Virus record (IMG/VR): IMGVR_UViG_3300046737_000121
Coordinates: 1-47,327 of that record
Length of the DNA stretch: 47,327 nucleotides
Source of the DNA: a virus
Direction: 5' to 3' (one strand)
Shown here piece after piece: positions 25,170-35,700 of this stretch. Made by a program: the position numbers and the translations under genes. Position 1 is the first letter of the stretch. Each line of letters starts with the position of its first letter. A model generated the notes under the pieces. That model made no database searches. It had not been told where the DNA came from and saw only the letters and a list, made by a program, of their open reading frames with translations.

Positions 25170-25194
25170 CTCCTGTTGGTGAGTGAGTGAGTGA
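25170..25194 (-). promoter_or_regulatory. TCACTCACT-ACAGGAG leader, copy 1
   Basis: TCACTCACTCACTCACC then AACAGGAG on the minus strand, seven bases before the ATG at 25162. It follows the early terminator's T run at once, so the leader repeat begins exactly where transcription past the terminator would resume. Confidence 0.6.
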
Positions 25195-25197
25195 AAT

Positions 25198-25233
25198 AAA
25201 AAAACCCTGTCAACATCCGAAGATGGGCAGGGT
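25198..25233 (-). terminator. intrinsic terminator in the early leader
   Basis: Outer stem ACCCTG (25233-25228) with CAGGGT (25209-25204), inner stem CATC-TTCG-GATG with a stable TTCG loop, then seven T residues (25204-25198). Strong for leftward transcription. It lies 40 bases after a TAGATTTGCG box and just before the first early gene. Confidence 0.8.
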
Positions 25234-25270
25234 CGGAGAATCCGCGGGGGAGGAAGGTTCCGCATCATCT

Positions 25271-25280
25271 CGCAAATCTA
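25271..25280 (-). promoter_or_regulatory. TAGATTTGCG box, early copy
   Basis: The ten bases are identical to those at 17546-17555 upstream of the late terminator. TAGATTTG is a perfect TAnnTTTG element. No good -33 TTG lies at the expected distance, so this may be a promoter of relaxed type or a shared regulatory sequence in the leader. Confidence 0.4.
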
Positions 25281-25308
25281 TTTTACAGCGCCCTGTCCGA
25301 CTACACTA

Positions 25309-25339
25309 TAAAGGTATGTATTGGGTTTTGAAAAGTCAA
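25309..25339 (-). promoter_or_regulatory. candidate Bacteroidota-type promoter for the early operon
   Basis: TTG (25339-25337), a 20-base spacer, then TACCTTTA (25316-25309), one base off TAnnTTTG. The same sequence read as sigma70 has TTGACT but a 23-base spacer to TATAGT, which is poor. It lies in the largest real intergenic gap (25205-25372), which otherwise holds a GGCCG-TGA-CGGCC palindrome (25353-25365) and no gene. Confidence 0.5.
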
Positions 25340-25372
25340 GATAATTCGACAAGGCCGTGACGGCCATCACCG

Positions 25373-25978
25373 CTAAAACCGGAGCTGGAGGCCCAGCCTT
25401 GCCTCGATCTGGTTGTCCGGGAGGCGCCCCACGCCCAGGCCGACCGCCTTGAAGCCCAGCATCACGTCCGCGCTCCCCCGGTTGCCCCCGGAGAGATGCA
25501 GCCAGAAATCCCCCCCGTCCGGGACCGGCACGTTCCGGAGGCGGTCCACCTCGGTGTACTGAATAATGTCGGGGGGTGGCCACATCGTCCAGGTGAATGC
25601 GTGGTTGGCGGGCGTGTACTTCACATCCACCTGCGTATCGTATTTGTCGATGGTCGTGGTCCGCTCCCGCATCAACTCCGCGATGATGCTGTCGCGGGTC
25701 CATAACTCATTGTGAAGCGAGTCCAAGAGGGGCGAAATTGTGCTGGTGAGTAGCGGGCGCGTCAACACCGGACCGGTGTCGAGTGGGATACCCTCATTTG
25801 TTCCGGATGCCGGTGGGCGCGTGTCCAGGGTGTCGCGCCGGTGGGTGGTGTCTGCTTTGATCGGCAGCGAGAGAATCTTGTTGCGCTCGTTCGTCGCGCC
25901 AGCTTGGTACACGAAATAGGTGTACCCGATCAGCGCGAACACCACCGCGATCAACGTATAAAGCGTGGTCCGGTTCAT
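25373..25978 (-). CDS. spanin-like membrane protein in the lysis cassette
   Basis: 201 residues. A single membrane anchor at residues 5-25 (TLYTLIAVVFALIGYTYFVY) is followed by a periplasm-type domain. That domain includes a helical region (SPLLDSLHNELWTRDSIIAE) and a beta-rich end (RGSADVMLGFKAVGLGVGRL) like a small barrel or outer-surface domain. Overlaps the holin-like gene in ATGA. The N-terminal anchor and position suit an inner-membrane spanin, but the Gly-rich end is unusual. Confidence 0.55.
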   Translation of the reverse strand: MNRTTLYTLIAVVFALIGYTYFVYQAGATNERNKILSLPIKADTTHRRDTLDTRPPASGTNEGIPLDTGPVLTRPLLTSTISPLLDSLHNELWTRDSIIAELMRERTTTIDKYDTQVDVKYTPANHAFTWTMWPPPDIIQYTEVDRLRNVPVPDGGDFWLHLSGGNRGSADVMLGFKAVGLGVGRLPDNQIEARLGLQLRF

Positions 25979-26241
25979 GGGGTCGGCGGGTCCGCTGGTG
26001 TCACGGCCTTCGTCGTGCTTTTCTCCTGAATGAGTTTCACGCCTTTGTGCGTGAGGCCGCCGATGGCGATGGTATCACCAGCCCATTCGAAGGTGACTTG
26101 GAGGGAATGCGCCCAGCTGCCGGTGATGCCCCATTCCGGGATCAGCACCTTTTGGATGAACTCTGCGGCCAGCATCAGCACCGCACCGATCACCAACTTT
26201 TTGCCGGACAGAAATTGCCAGAGCAGTAATGCCTGATTCAT
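25975..26241 (-). CDS. holin-like small membrane protein
   Basis: 88 residues. The N-terminal region LLLWQFLSGKKLVIGAVLML (about 5-30) and a second amphipathic or hydrophobic stretch (WAGDTIAIGGLTHKG) suggest one or two membrane passes. Charged Lys/Thr tail. Between the DUF5675 and spanin-like genes, the standard holin place. Confidence 0.6.
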   Translation of the reverse strand: MNQALLLWQFLSGKKLVIGAVLMLAAEFIQKVLIPEWGITGSWAHSLQVTFEWAGDTIAIGGLTHKGVKLIQEKSTTKAVTPADPPTP

Positions 26242-26251
26242 GGTACGTTCC

Positions 26252-26701
26252 TTATGGTTGGATGAGGGGGAGGGGGAAAGTCACGTCAAGATACACCTTT
26301 CCGAGCTTCAGAGCGCCGTCGAGCCAGGGGAAGAACATCCCGTAGGCCACCGCGCTGTCGTCTATCCATCCGGGGGTCGTGAGGCTGTGGTGCATCCCGA
26401 TACCGATACAGCCGGTCACGTCCACCGAGCTGTTGGCGATATGGATGCGGATGCCGTCACGGCCCGGGACATTCAATACCAGCGGCATGGGCTTCCCGAA
26501 CCGGTTGGAGTGGGTGATTGCCAGCTCGTAGCGCCCGAACGGGATGGCGCATTTCTCTTTGACGTTCTGCTGGCCATCGTACAATAGCGGGTCCTCAATC
26601 GTGGCCCACGGCGATACGTCCACCCCGTTGACCTTCATGGTCCCAGGAGTGTAATCGGTCGTGGCTTTCAGGAGATCCCGGGTGAGCGTGATTATCTGCA
26701 T
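26252..26701 (-). CDS. DUF5675 family protein (lysis cassette)
   Basis: 149 residues. The family pattern is clear: CAIPFGRYELAITHSNRFGK, then PLVLNVPGRDGIRIHIANSS, then DVTGCIGIG. The H-x(10)-G-C spacing resembles the His-Cys pair of L,D-transpeptidases, so a peptidoglycan-active role is possible, though the family has no proven activity that I know. First gene after the giant gene, before holin and spanin. Confidence 0.7.
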   Translation of the reverse strand: MQIITLTRDLLKATTDYTPGTMKVNGVDVSPWATIEDPLLYDGQQNVKEKCAIPFGRYELAITHSNRFGKPMPLVLNVPGRDGIRIHIANSSVDVTGCIGIGMHHSLTTPGWIDDSAVAYGMFFPWLDGALKLGKVYLDVTFPLPLIQP

Positions 26702-26716
26702 ATGGGTCCTGGTGGG

Positions 26717-29700
26717 TTAAAATGGGGAAAGTGAAGGCATCTTCGGTTTCAGGTTCCGGAGGTTCAAACGCTTGCCTTTCTGGCCAAACCCGAGAGCCTT
26801 CCGGTTGTAATACTCCACCACGTCCTCGGGGGTGACGTTCAAGGATTGACCCAGGAGGGTCAGCGCGTCGATCTGGTCCTTTGGAATGAGCGTTTTCCCG
26901 GCCCGGGTCTTGTAGCCCTCCTGCGAGAGCCGGTACGCCCGCAATGGTCCCCGGATGGCGCGTGGCATGAGGTTCTCGATGCCGCGCTGGTAGTCCCCAC
27001 CCGCAATATCGGAAGCGCCCTGGTACATGGTCTTGGCAGCGCTCCAGAGCGCCACCTTGTCGAGGGGGTTGAACTCCCGGTTAAACTCGGGGACTTGATT
27101 GTAGAAGCCCACCCGATTCGACACGCCAGCGCTCCCGGTGGCTCCGTATAGTGCCAGGTCCCGTACCAGCGTATCCTCCCCGGTCACGTCCTCCACCTTC
27201 TTCTCCGGGTCCTCGCCCGTCAGCAGCTTGTAGATGAGGAACGCGAGGCCCATGAGGGGCAGGGCCTTCAATCCTCCCATCACCCCGAGGCCGAATATCG
27301 CCCGCAGCGTGGCCCGTGGCATCTTCCCCTTGAAATCGGACCGCATGGCATTCGCAAGGTTTTCGGCCCAGAGCTGGCTGAAGCTGTTGAATTGATAGAT
27401 GGACCGGCCCACCTCCCCGGTCATGCGAACCACCCCAGGAGCTTCCCCGGACCGGAAACGCCCCTGTGTGCGGTCCACCGCGTCCACGCAGAACTGATAC
27501 AATTCCTCGCCGGTGAGTCCTTTCATCTGTCCGCTGATGTAGGCCGCCGCGAACATGTGGCTCCGCGTGACCTTCTCGCCGGCCTGCTGGAAAATGGACC
27601 CGTAATGCATCACCTTGCCCACCTCACCGATTTCGGACTCTGCGAGTGCCTGCGCGAACTCCGCGGTGACGATCTTTTCCCGCTTGGCCCGGTCGTACAT
27701 GGCCTGAAACTCTGCCGGCGCGTCCCCTCTCATGGCCTGCCCGGAGAGGCGCATGGCCTTCACGAACACCACCTCCGGCTTGAAGCCTTTGAGGCCACCG
27801 CCGAGGTCCTGCGCCAGATAGTTGTAATTCATGCTGATCGGCTGGCCCACCGCGTTCAGGACAAACTGCATCACGTCCCCACCCAGCAGCCAGAAATAGA
27901 GTAGCTGCCGAGCCTGCGCCGATTTCTCCGCGAGGAAGCTCCGTTCCTGCTTGCGGGTTTCAGCGTCGATAAACTTCAGCGTGAACTTGTAGAGCCGATT
28001 GTCCACCCGGTCCATGCCGGACTCGTTCAGGGCCTTCATCGCCTCCGAGCGGCCCACCGTGTTGTAATACCCCCCGGCCTTGACGAACAGCTGGCGGGTG
28101 ATCGCTTTGGTGACGTTCCTCCTGGTGCGTTTGTACCCGGGGATGTACTCGCGCTTCAGCTCGTAGCTGCGGCCCCCGTAGCGGCTGTAAATCTGCTCCC
28201 GGATGCGCTGGATTTCCGGGCTCCCCGGGTCCACCTTGCTCTGAAGGATGATGCTCTCGAACTCCGATGGGTGCATCCCGGCCATCAGGCTGCGCGGGAG
28301 GTTCTTCGCCTTGTACTGCTTCACGTTCTGGTCGTACCCCGCCGCCTTGAAGGCTTTGGCGATCCGGCCGGCCTCGATGATGTTCGTCGCGTGGTCGTAC
28401 ACGTACTTCGATTTCCCGAACTCGTCCAGCTCGGTGGGGTGTTCGGCCACCACGACAATATCCCCCTCGCGCTTCAGGGAGATGTACCCCTGATCTTTGA
28501 GCATCTGGAAATAGGTGCTGATTTCCCGGATGCGGTCGTGGGTGTTGTTCAGGGCCTTCTTGGCGCTGTCGAGCGTTTCCTCTGCCCGCACCAGCTTGCG
28601 CTGGAGGCGGGTGTCGTTCGGGTCGCCCATGATTTCGGCCTCAATCTCCCCGATGCGGTCCTCGGTGGCCGTGATCTTCTCCCGCAGGTCGCCCATCGCT
28701 TCGGTGAGCGGGTAGAGCTTCTCGTCCCGGGCGAGGTCCAACACCATATCCTGCGCCTGCCGGATGCGGTGGTAGGCCTCCACCTGCTGGTCGTTCATGC
28801 GGTAGAGGCTGCGCAGCTCCCGGTCGGTGAATACCCCTTCTTCCTCGTTGCCGCGGTAGATGACTTCGGCCAGCGCTTCCCCCTCCGCTTTCGAAAGGCT
28901 GCTCCAGGCCGTGTGCAGCTGGCTCACCACGTCAGTTTCGAGCGCGTTCAGCTTCAGCTCCGTGTCCCGGAGGCTGTCGGACACCCTCTTGAACCTCGGG
29001 TTGATCGAAGCGATATAGGTAGCCCGCGCCAGGTTGCGGGCGATATTGCGGGCCACCGAGGTGCGGTTCTTCCCACGAAATGCTTTCGTTTCGGCCAGGG
29101 CCTCGAGCGCCACCTTCATCTGCGCGTAGATTGCCTGCGATACCCGGGCCATCTCGTAATATCCTGGAACATACATGGGGAGGTCCGTCGAGGGGTCGTA
29201 ATCGTCACCGTCCCCCTCGTCCTCTGCGTCCGGGGTAGTGTCCGGAGGACCGCCCTCCGGGGGTTTCTCGGGGGGTCCACCCTCGGCCGCCTTGCGCTCC
29301 TTGTCCAGCTCACTCCCCTCCGCGATCAGCTGGTTGTTCACGTCCTCGAGCTTCTTCACCAATCCGGCCAGCTCGCTCTGCCCCTCCCACGGGCGGGTCA
29401 GCAGCTCTTTTTTGTCGGTCACGTCCTGCTTGCTCTGGGCCAGCTGCTTGGTGAGGCCGGCGATCTGGTCATCGAACTTGTCGAGCCGCGCGCGCATCGA
29501 CATAATGAACCCCTCGGGGCTTTTCGCTTCCCCATCCATGATCGCCTCGCGCGATACGCCCTCGTTCGTCATGCGCCACATGAGCCGCTGGGGCGGTTTC
29601 TCCCCGCTCACCTTCGGCAGCTCGGTGATGATGCGCGAGAGGATCGTCATGCCGTTGACCTTCATATCCGGCAACAGCGTGGGCCAGCCCTTCAGGTCCA

Positions 29701-32700
29701 CCAGGAGGTTGTTCTTGTGGTAATCCTTCAGCGCAGCGCTGAATTGCGCGGAGAGCCATTCCTTCACCTGCTTGTTCAGGTCCTCGCCGGTGAACGTCTT
29801 GCCCTCCACCTCCACGGTCGTGGCCTTCCCATCCGGGAAAGCCGCCTTTACCTTGTCCCTCCCCGCCGTCTGGACCTTCAGTTGGCCCTCGAGGTAGGGG
29901 ACCGTCACGCGGTTGAGGGTGTCGATTTCGTTCTTCAGCTGGCCCAGCCCGGACGCGTGGGATTCGGCCAGGGACTTGATACGCAGTATTTGGCTCTCGA
30001 GGACGAACCGCTGCATCGCCAGCTCGTTGCCGGTCAGCGCGGCCATCAGCTCCCCGTAGCTCATTTGGCTCTCGTCGGTGGGGTCCTCCAGCTCCATGTC
30101 ATTCACGTCCCCGCGGAGGATCTGGTTGGCGAACGCGATTTTCTGGTAATTGCGCCGCCATTGCATGGTGTCCATCGTTTTCTCGACACCCATCGCGGCA
30201 ATCTCCACCTCCGGGGGGGGAGCGCCCAGCCGGACCGCCTCGCGCGTCCGCATGATGCGGCCCTCGCGCTGCTGCACGTCCATCGGGCGGTCCGGCACGT
30301 CCATGTGAATCAGGTCCTCGAGGCGCTCTTGGATGTTCACGCCGATACCCATGCGGTCGGTGGTTCCGAACAGCACCCGGATGGTCCCCTCGTTCATCAT
30401 GTTGAACAGCGCTTCCCGGGCCGCGCTCGACTTGTAATCGTGGATGACGGCGATTTCCGCGGCCGGGACCCCCCGGGCAATCAGCTTCTTCTTCATATCC
30501 TGGAACAGGTTGAACTCATGCTTCCCGTAGGCGGGATTGAGGACCTGCTCGTCATCGTCCAGGTACTTTTCCTTGATTTCGGGACTCTGGAACCGATCGC
30601 TGAATACGGCAATCGTCCCGCGCTGGGGCTCGGTTTCCTTCAGCTTGTTCAGAATATGCTCGACCGTCATGTTGGTCTTGCTCCCGGGGGCATCGGGGGC
30701 CTCCGGGTTGATTAAGCGCAGGTCGATCGCCGCCATCCGGGCGAGGCCATGCATCACCAGCGGTACGTGGCGCTGCTCCCGCTTCGCGGCCCCGGAGAGC
30801 TTCTCCCATTGCTCCATCCTGCGGGCCAGCGTTTTGATGTAGGCCTCCAGCTCGGGAGTCCGCTTCATCATTATGTTGGTGACCTTGCCGTTTTTCAGGG
30901 TCGGCAGGCCGGTCACCCCCGCGTCCTCGGCCAGCACCACATCGGCCATATCAAGGAAGGCCCGAATCAGCGCCGGCGCGTTGATAAACTTTCGGAATCG
31001 GGACACCGTTTTGAAACGTCCCGTGGCCGTCTGCTCGGCATCCTCCACGATGCGCCCGAAGGAATTGGCGAACGCGTCGAAGGTTTCAATTTTGTAATCG
31101 CGCAGCAGGTCCGGGCGCAGATACCGGAACCACGTCCATACCTCGGCCATCGTGTTGGTGATGGGGGTCCCGGTGGACATGATGACGTTCCCCCCGCCAG
31201 CGTTCTCCCGCACGTGCCGGACCTTCATGTACATCCCCAGCGCCCGGTCGGAGCGCTTCACGTCGATGCCTTTCACGCGGTCCATCGACGTAATGAGGCC
31301 CAGCTTCTTGTAGGCGTGCGCCTCGTCCACGATGAGGCCCTCCACGCCCAGCTCCTCCCAGGTCGGCATATCCTTGTCCACCTTCCGGTCGGCCAGCTTG
31401 TCCAGATCGGCCCGGAGCGTTTTCAGGCGCTTCACCAGATTCTTGACGTTGACGTTCTTCCCCTCTTTGGCCTTCTCGGCGCGGATCACTTCCTCCAGCA
31501 CGTCGATTTCCTCCTGGATGAAGGCCTGCACGCGGGCCGGGGAATCCTCGATCAGCTCCACGAACGACTGCGGGAGGATGACAATATCCCAATCGTTCGT
31601 TTTGATGACCGACAGGAGCCGCTTGCGCTGTTCGGTGCTACGCTCGGCTTCGGAGGGGGCGAGGATGCGGGCCGTGGGGTAGAGCAATTTCGCGGACTTT
31701 GCGAATTGCTCGGTGGTGGCGTTCTGCGGGACGATCACCGTCTTACGGGATTTGCCCAGCCGCTTCCACTCCATCGCAATCGTGATCTGGATGTACGTCT
31801 TGCCGGTCCCCACCGCATGGAACAGGCCCATTGACGGCCCGGTCACCCCCCGGTTGATCGCGCCTTTCTGCTTGTCCCGCAGGACGATCGCGTGACTCGC
31901 TCCGGGGTAATGCGTCCAGGGGGGGATGGTGGATTCCCGCTTGACGATGCCGTTGTACGTTTCGTTGAAGATTTCTTCGATCTCATCGTGGTACTGATTG
32001 CGCTCCCGGACCCACTTTTCGAAATGTCCCGGAGCTGTTGGCCCCTCCCCCACCAGCTTTTTCGCGTTCATGTTCGCCTGGAGGGTCGCGGCGTGGTCGG
32101 TCAGGTAGGTCTTACCGCCATCCCCATCGTCCACGGCGTACTTTATCTCGATGGGGGCGCTGTTCATGGCCTTCTCCAATATCTGGAGGCCGGTCATGGT
32201 CTTGCCACTCATTTTGCTCGTCACGCCCCACTCGTTGTGATTCGCTGCGCTGTGCGCCTTCGTGTTGCTGATCGTCCACGTGCCGGTCTGCGGCGTGTAC
32301 CGCACCGTGGACCCGTACACCTTGAACGTGTCCCGGATATAATCGTCGTACACCCTCACCGGGACCCATTGCGTCCCGGGCCGGAAGGCAATGGCTTGGA
32401 TGGGCCGCTTCGCCGGCAGCACCTTTGCGAGCGCGTCCACGTTCTTCTGGTACTCCGGGTTGTCCGCAATCCGCGAGAGCGCCGCATTATACTTCTGCCG
32501 GACCTTCCCGGAGAGGTACACGTCCGGGGGCTCGATCACCCCGGTGTCCGGGTTCTCGTAGGCCAGCTCGTTGTCCAGGAGGGCCTGCTTCACGCGTTCG
32601 GCGGGTTGGCCCACCAGCTCACCGATGTACGCAGGGTCCACCATCCCGCGCCACATGAGGGAGATGGAGAGCGCATCAGCGATACTGCCGGCGCTCTGCG

Positions 32701-35700
32701 GTTCCTCCCGGGGGAAGGTGAACCGCTTTTTGAGGATGTCCGATTTCTCGATGGTCTTGTCGTACTTCCAGCGGCCCCCCTCGTTGGTGACGGTCTTTTT
32801 GACAATCTCGAGGCCGCTCACCGGGTAGTAGTCCACATCGGACTTTAGGAGCTTGTGGCCGATGCCGGTCAGATTGCCGTTGCGCTTCACGTGGTTGTCG
32901 TACACCGTGTTCAGCTCGGAGCGCTTCTTCTCTACCAGCTTCGGGTCGCTCTCCGGGTCCTTCTCCATCTTCTCCAGCTCGCGCATCTTGTCCCGGATGG
33001 CGATATACCCCTCTACCCGCTTGTGGAACGGGTCCGGCTTGCCATCGGGTTTGAGCTTCGGGATGAGTTTCCGCGTGCCATCGACCACCTGGTACACGTT
33101 CCCCTTCGCGTCCTTCTTGAACGAGCCTTCGATGTCACCGTACTCGGCTTCCTCTGCCTCGAAAATCTCGTCCTCACTTTTGATGCCCACCCCTACGCCG
33201 AACACCTTTTCGGGGAGCTTTGCCACCGCGGCCGTCAGCTGGTCCTTCAGCACCGCCCCCGGGGTGGGCGAGAGGGTAGGGGTATCGCCGCGGTACATTG
33301 TCCCCTCGAGGCCCATCGTCCCCAGCATCATCTCCGGGTGGGCAATGTAATACTCGTTCAGCGGGTACTCCCCCTTTTCGACTGTCTGGACCGGCGCGTC
33401 ATGCCAGCGCTGCCCCAGCGTGAAGCCGGCGCCGTCCTTCTTCCGCAGGATGATGATGTCGGTCGTGACCTCGGTTCCTGCGTTCTTGCTGAAAGCGTTG
33501 TTCGGCAAACGAATTGCCCCCACCAGGTCGGCGCGATCGGCAAGGTACTCCCGGGCCGCGGCGCTGGTGGCGTTGTCCATCGTGCTGTTCGAGGTGATCG
33601 CCACGACGAGCCCCCCCGGCTTCACCGTGTCCAGCATCCGGGCGAAGAAGTAATTGTGCAGGGAGAGCTTCGGGTAGCGGGGGTCGTAGGGGGCGGTTTT
33701 GCCGAACGGCACGTTGCCGATGGCGAGGTTGAAATGATTGGCCCGCAGGGGGGCCTTTTCCACCCCCATGACGTGTACCTTCGATTGAGGGTAGAGCTTC
33801 CTGGTGATGCGGCCGGAAATGCTGTCCAGCTCGACGAGCGCGAATCGCGCCGCATCTGCAATAGCATCCGGGGCCATGCCGATCACGTGGCCAATCCCCG
33901 CGGAGGGTTCCAGAATGTTGCCGTCTTTGATACCCAACCTCTCGGCAATCGCCCAGAGGCCGTACCGAATCACGTCAGAGCTGGTGTAATGCGCGTTGAT
34001 GGTGCTGTCCCGCGCCTCACTCCATTCCTGCGGGGTCAGCGCTGCCTTCACATCATCGTAGAATTTCCCCAGGTCCTTGTTGTAGCGGTCGAATACCTGC
34101 GAGAGTCCACCCCAGCCCACGTATTGGGCGAGGATGTTTTTTTCTTCTGGTGAGGGGTTGCGGTTTTCGGCTTCGAGCTTCTTCAGCAGCTCGATGGCCT
34201 TCAGGTTGTTGCGGGTGCGGGTGACGCTTCCCCCGGGGGCAACGTCGAAGGACTCGCTGATTCGGATGTTTCGGTCTGCGGGGGCTGTGGGAGCGTTTGC
34301 GTCCACGCCACGATTGCCTGCCACTCCCTTTCCGGCATCGGTATCACCTCCGGGGCGTTCTCCGGTTGCGGGGGGTTGATTACCTCCTTGTACGCCACTT
34401 CCTCCGCTTGGTCCTCCGACAGCTTCCCCTCCCGAAGCTGCGCCTCGAGTACCCCGTTGGCCCTTTCGACCTCCCGGTTGAGGTATGCGTGGAGCTTGCC
34501 CTCCCTGTGGAGATCCCGGAGGAACCCCGGTTGATGCCACCGGAGGTACTCCAGCCGGTCCCACCACATCGGGTCCTGTTCCGGGTGTTTCAGTAGGTCC
34601 AGACTCATCTTCTTTGTCCTCCTGTATGGTACGATCTTCTGCGTTCGCTGTCAAGTCTGCCCGGTACTCCGCGTCCCGCTTGGCTTTAGAGGCCTGCGCC
34701 TCCGGGGAGGTCAGGAGCTTCGCCTTGTCGGTGTTCCAGAGGAATACGCTGGTCGGGCTTCCGGTGTCATCGACACCCCAAACATGAAGGCCGTCATATC
34801 CCAGCGCTTTGGCCGCTTCGGTAATCGCGGGCCAATTATCCACCATCACGTAATTGACTTGAATCTCGGGATCATCCTGCAATACTTCTCTGATGGCCGT
34901 AATCTCATCGGGGTTGTCGGTAAGCTCCAGCGCTTTCCCCAACACCTGCCACATGTCGTGTGAATCGGTTAGCGCCAGCTTCGCGCCGGCGAGGTTGTAC
35001 GAGAGCGCATCACCACCGGCCTCGATGGGGTTGTGATACGTGCTTGCCCCCGGGAGAGAGAACCACGCGCCGTTGGGGTCGATTTCCCCCTTGCGGACCG
35101 CGATCACATGGGGCGATGGGTCCTCGGTGTCGGCCTCGGTGGTCGCCGCGTCCACGTCCTCCTTGTCGCTTACTATCCTGCGAGCGGCGGTTAAATAATC
35201 ATGCACCCCGTTCTCGTTCAGCGAGAGATACCCCTTCGGCCTTCCCTCGGTGGCGATGGGGGACTTGTACACCATCGGGGCGGTGCGGTAATCTTGGAAG
35301 AACACGGCAAGGTCCCCGCCGTGGCTGAAAGCGTAGGTGATGCCGTTGACCGGCGCGGGGAGGGTTTTACGTTGAATCCATGCTTTGTCCTCGAACTGAA
35401 TCACGTCCCGTTTGGTCCCGTCCGGGTCGGTCGATTCGGTCCAGGTCACCTTGCCGAAATCATGCAGCTGACCCCGGAGATTACCCGGTGCGATATGCTT
35501 AATCTTCGTCCCCTTGATCTGTGAGGGGTCGAATATCACCGTCACCGGGATTTCATAATTCTCCAGCGGGTCAAACGCCTTCACGCTATCGTAGCCTGCC
35601 GCCTTCAGGGCTTCTTGGACCCGCGGGATGTACACCAGGTCCAGCTCGTTCGTGCCATCGTAGGGGGAATGTTTTGCCACCTCCGGGATGTATGGGTAGC

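Noticed and set aside
25278-25703. Minus-strand ORF of 141 codons over the spanin-like gene
   Set aside because: Composition is that of an out-of-frame copy of the spanin-like gene, and it would run over the promoter region.
28271-30715. Plus-strand ORF of 814 codons within the giant gene
   Set aside because: Shadow of the giant gene's strong codon bias; composition (Leu/Val/His/Arg-rich) does not resemble a real protein, unlike the nested minus-strand gene at 34201.
34137-34143. Seven-T run in the giant gene as a frameshift site
   Set aside because: It lies in an intact frame (EEKN) with good coding quality on both sides; the other frames have no sensible continuation.
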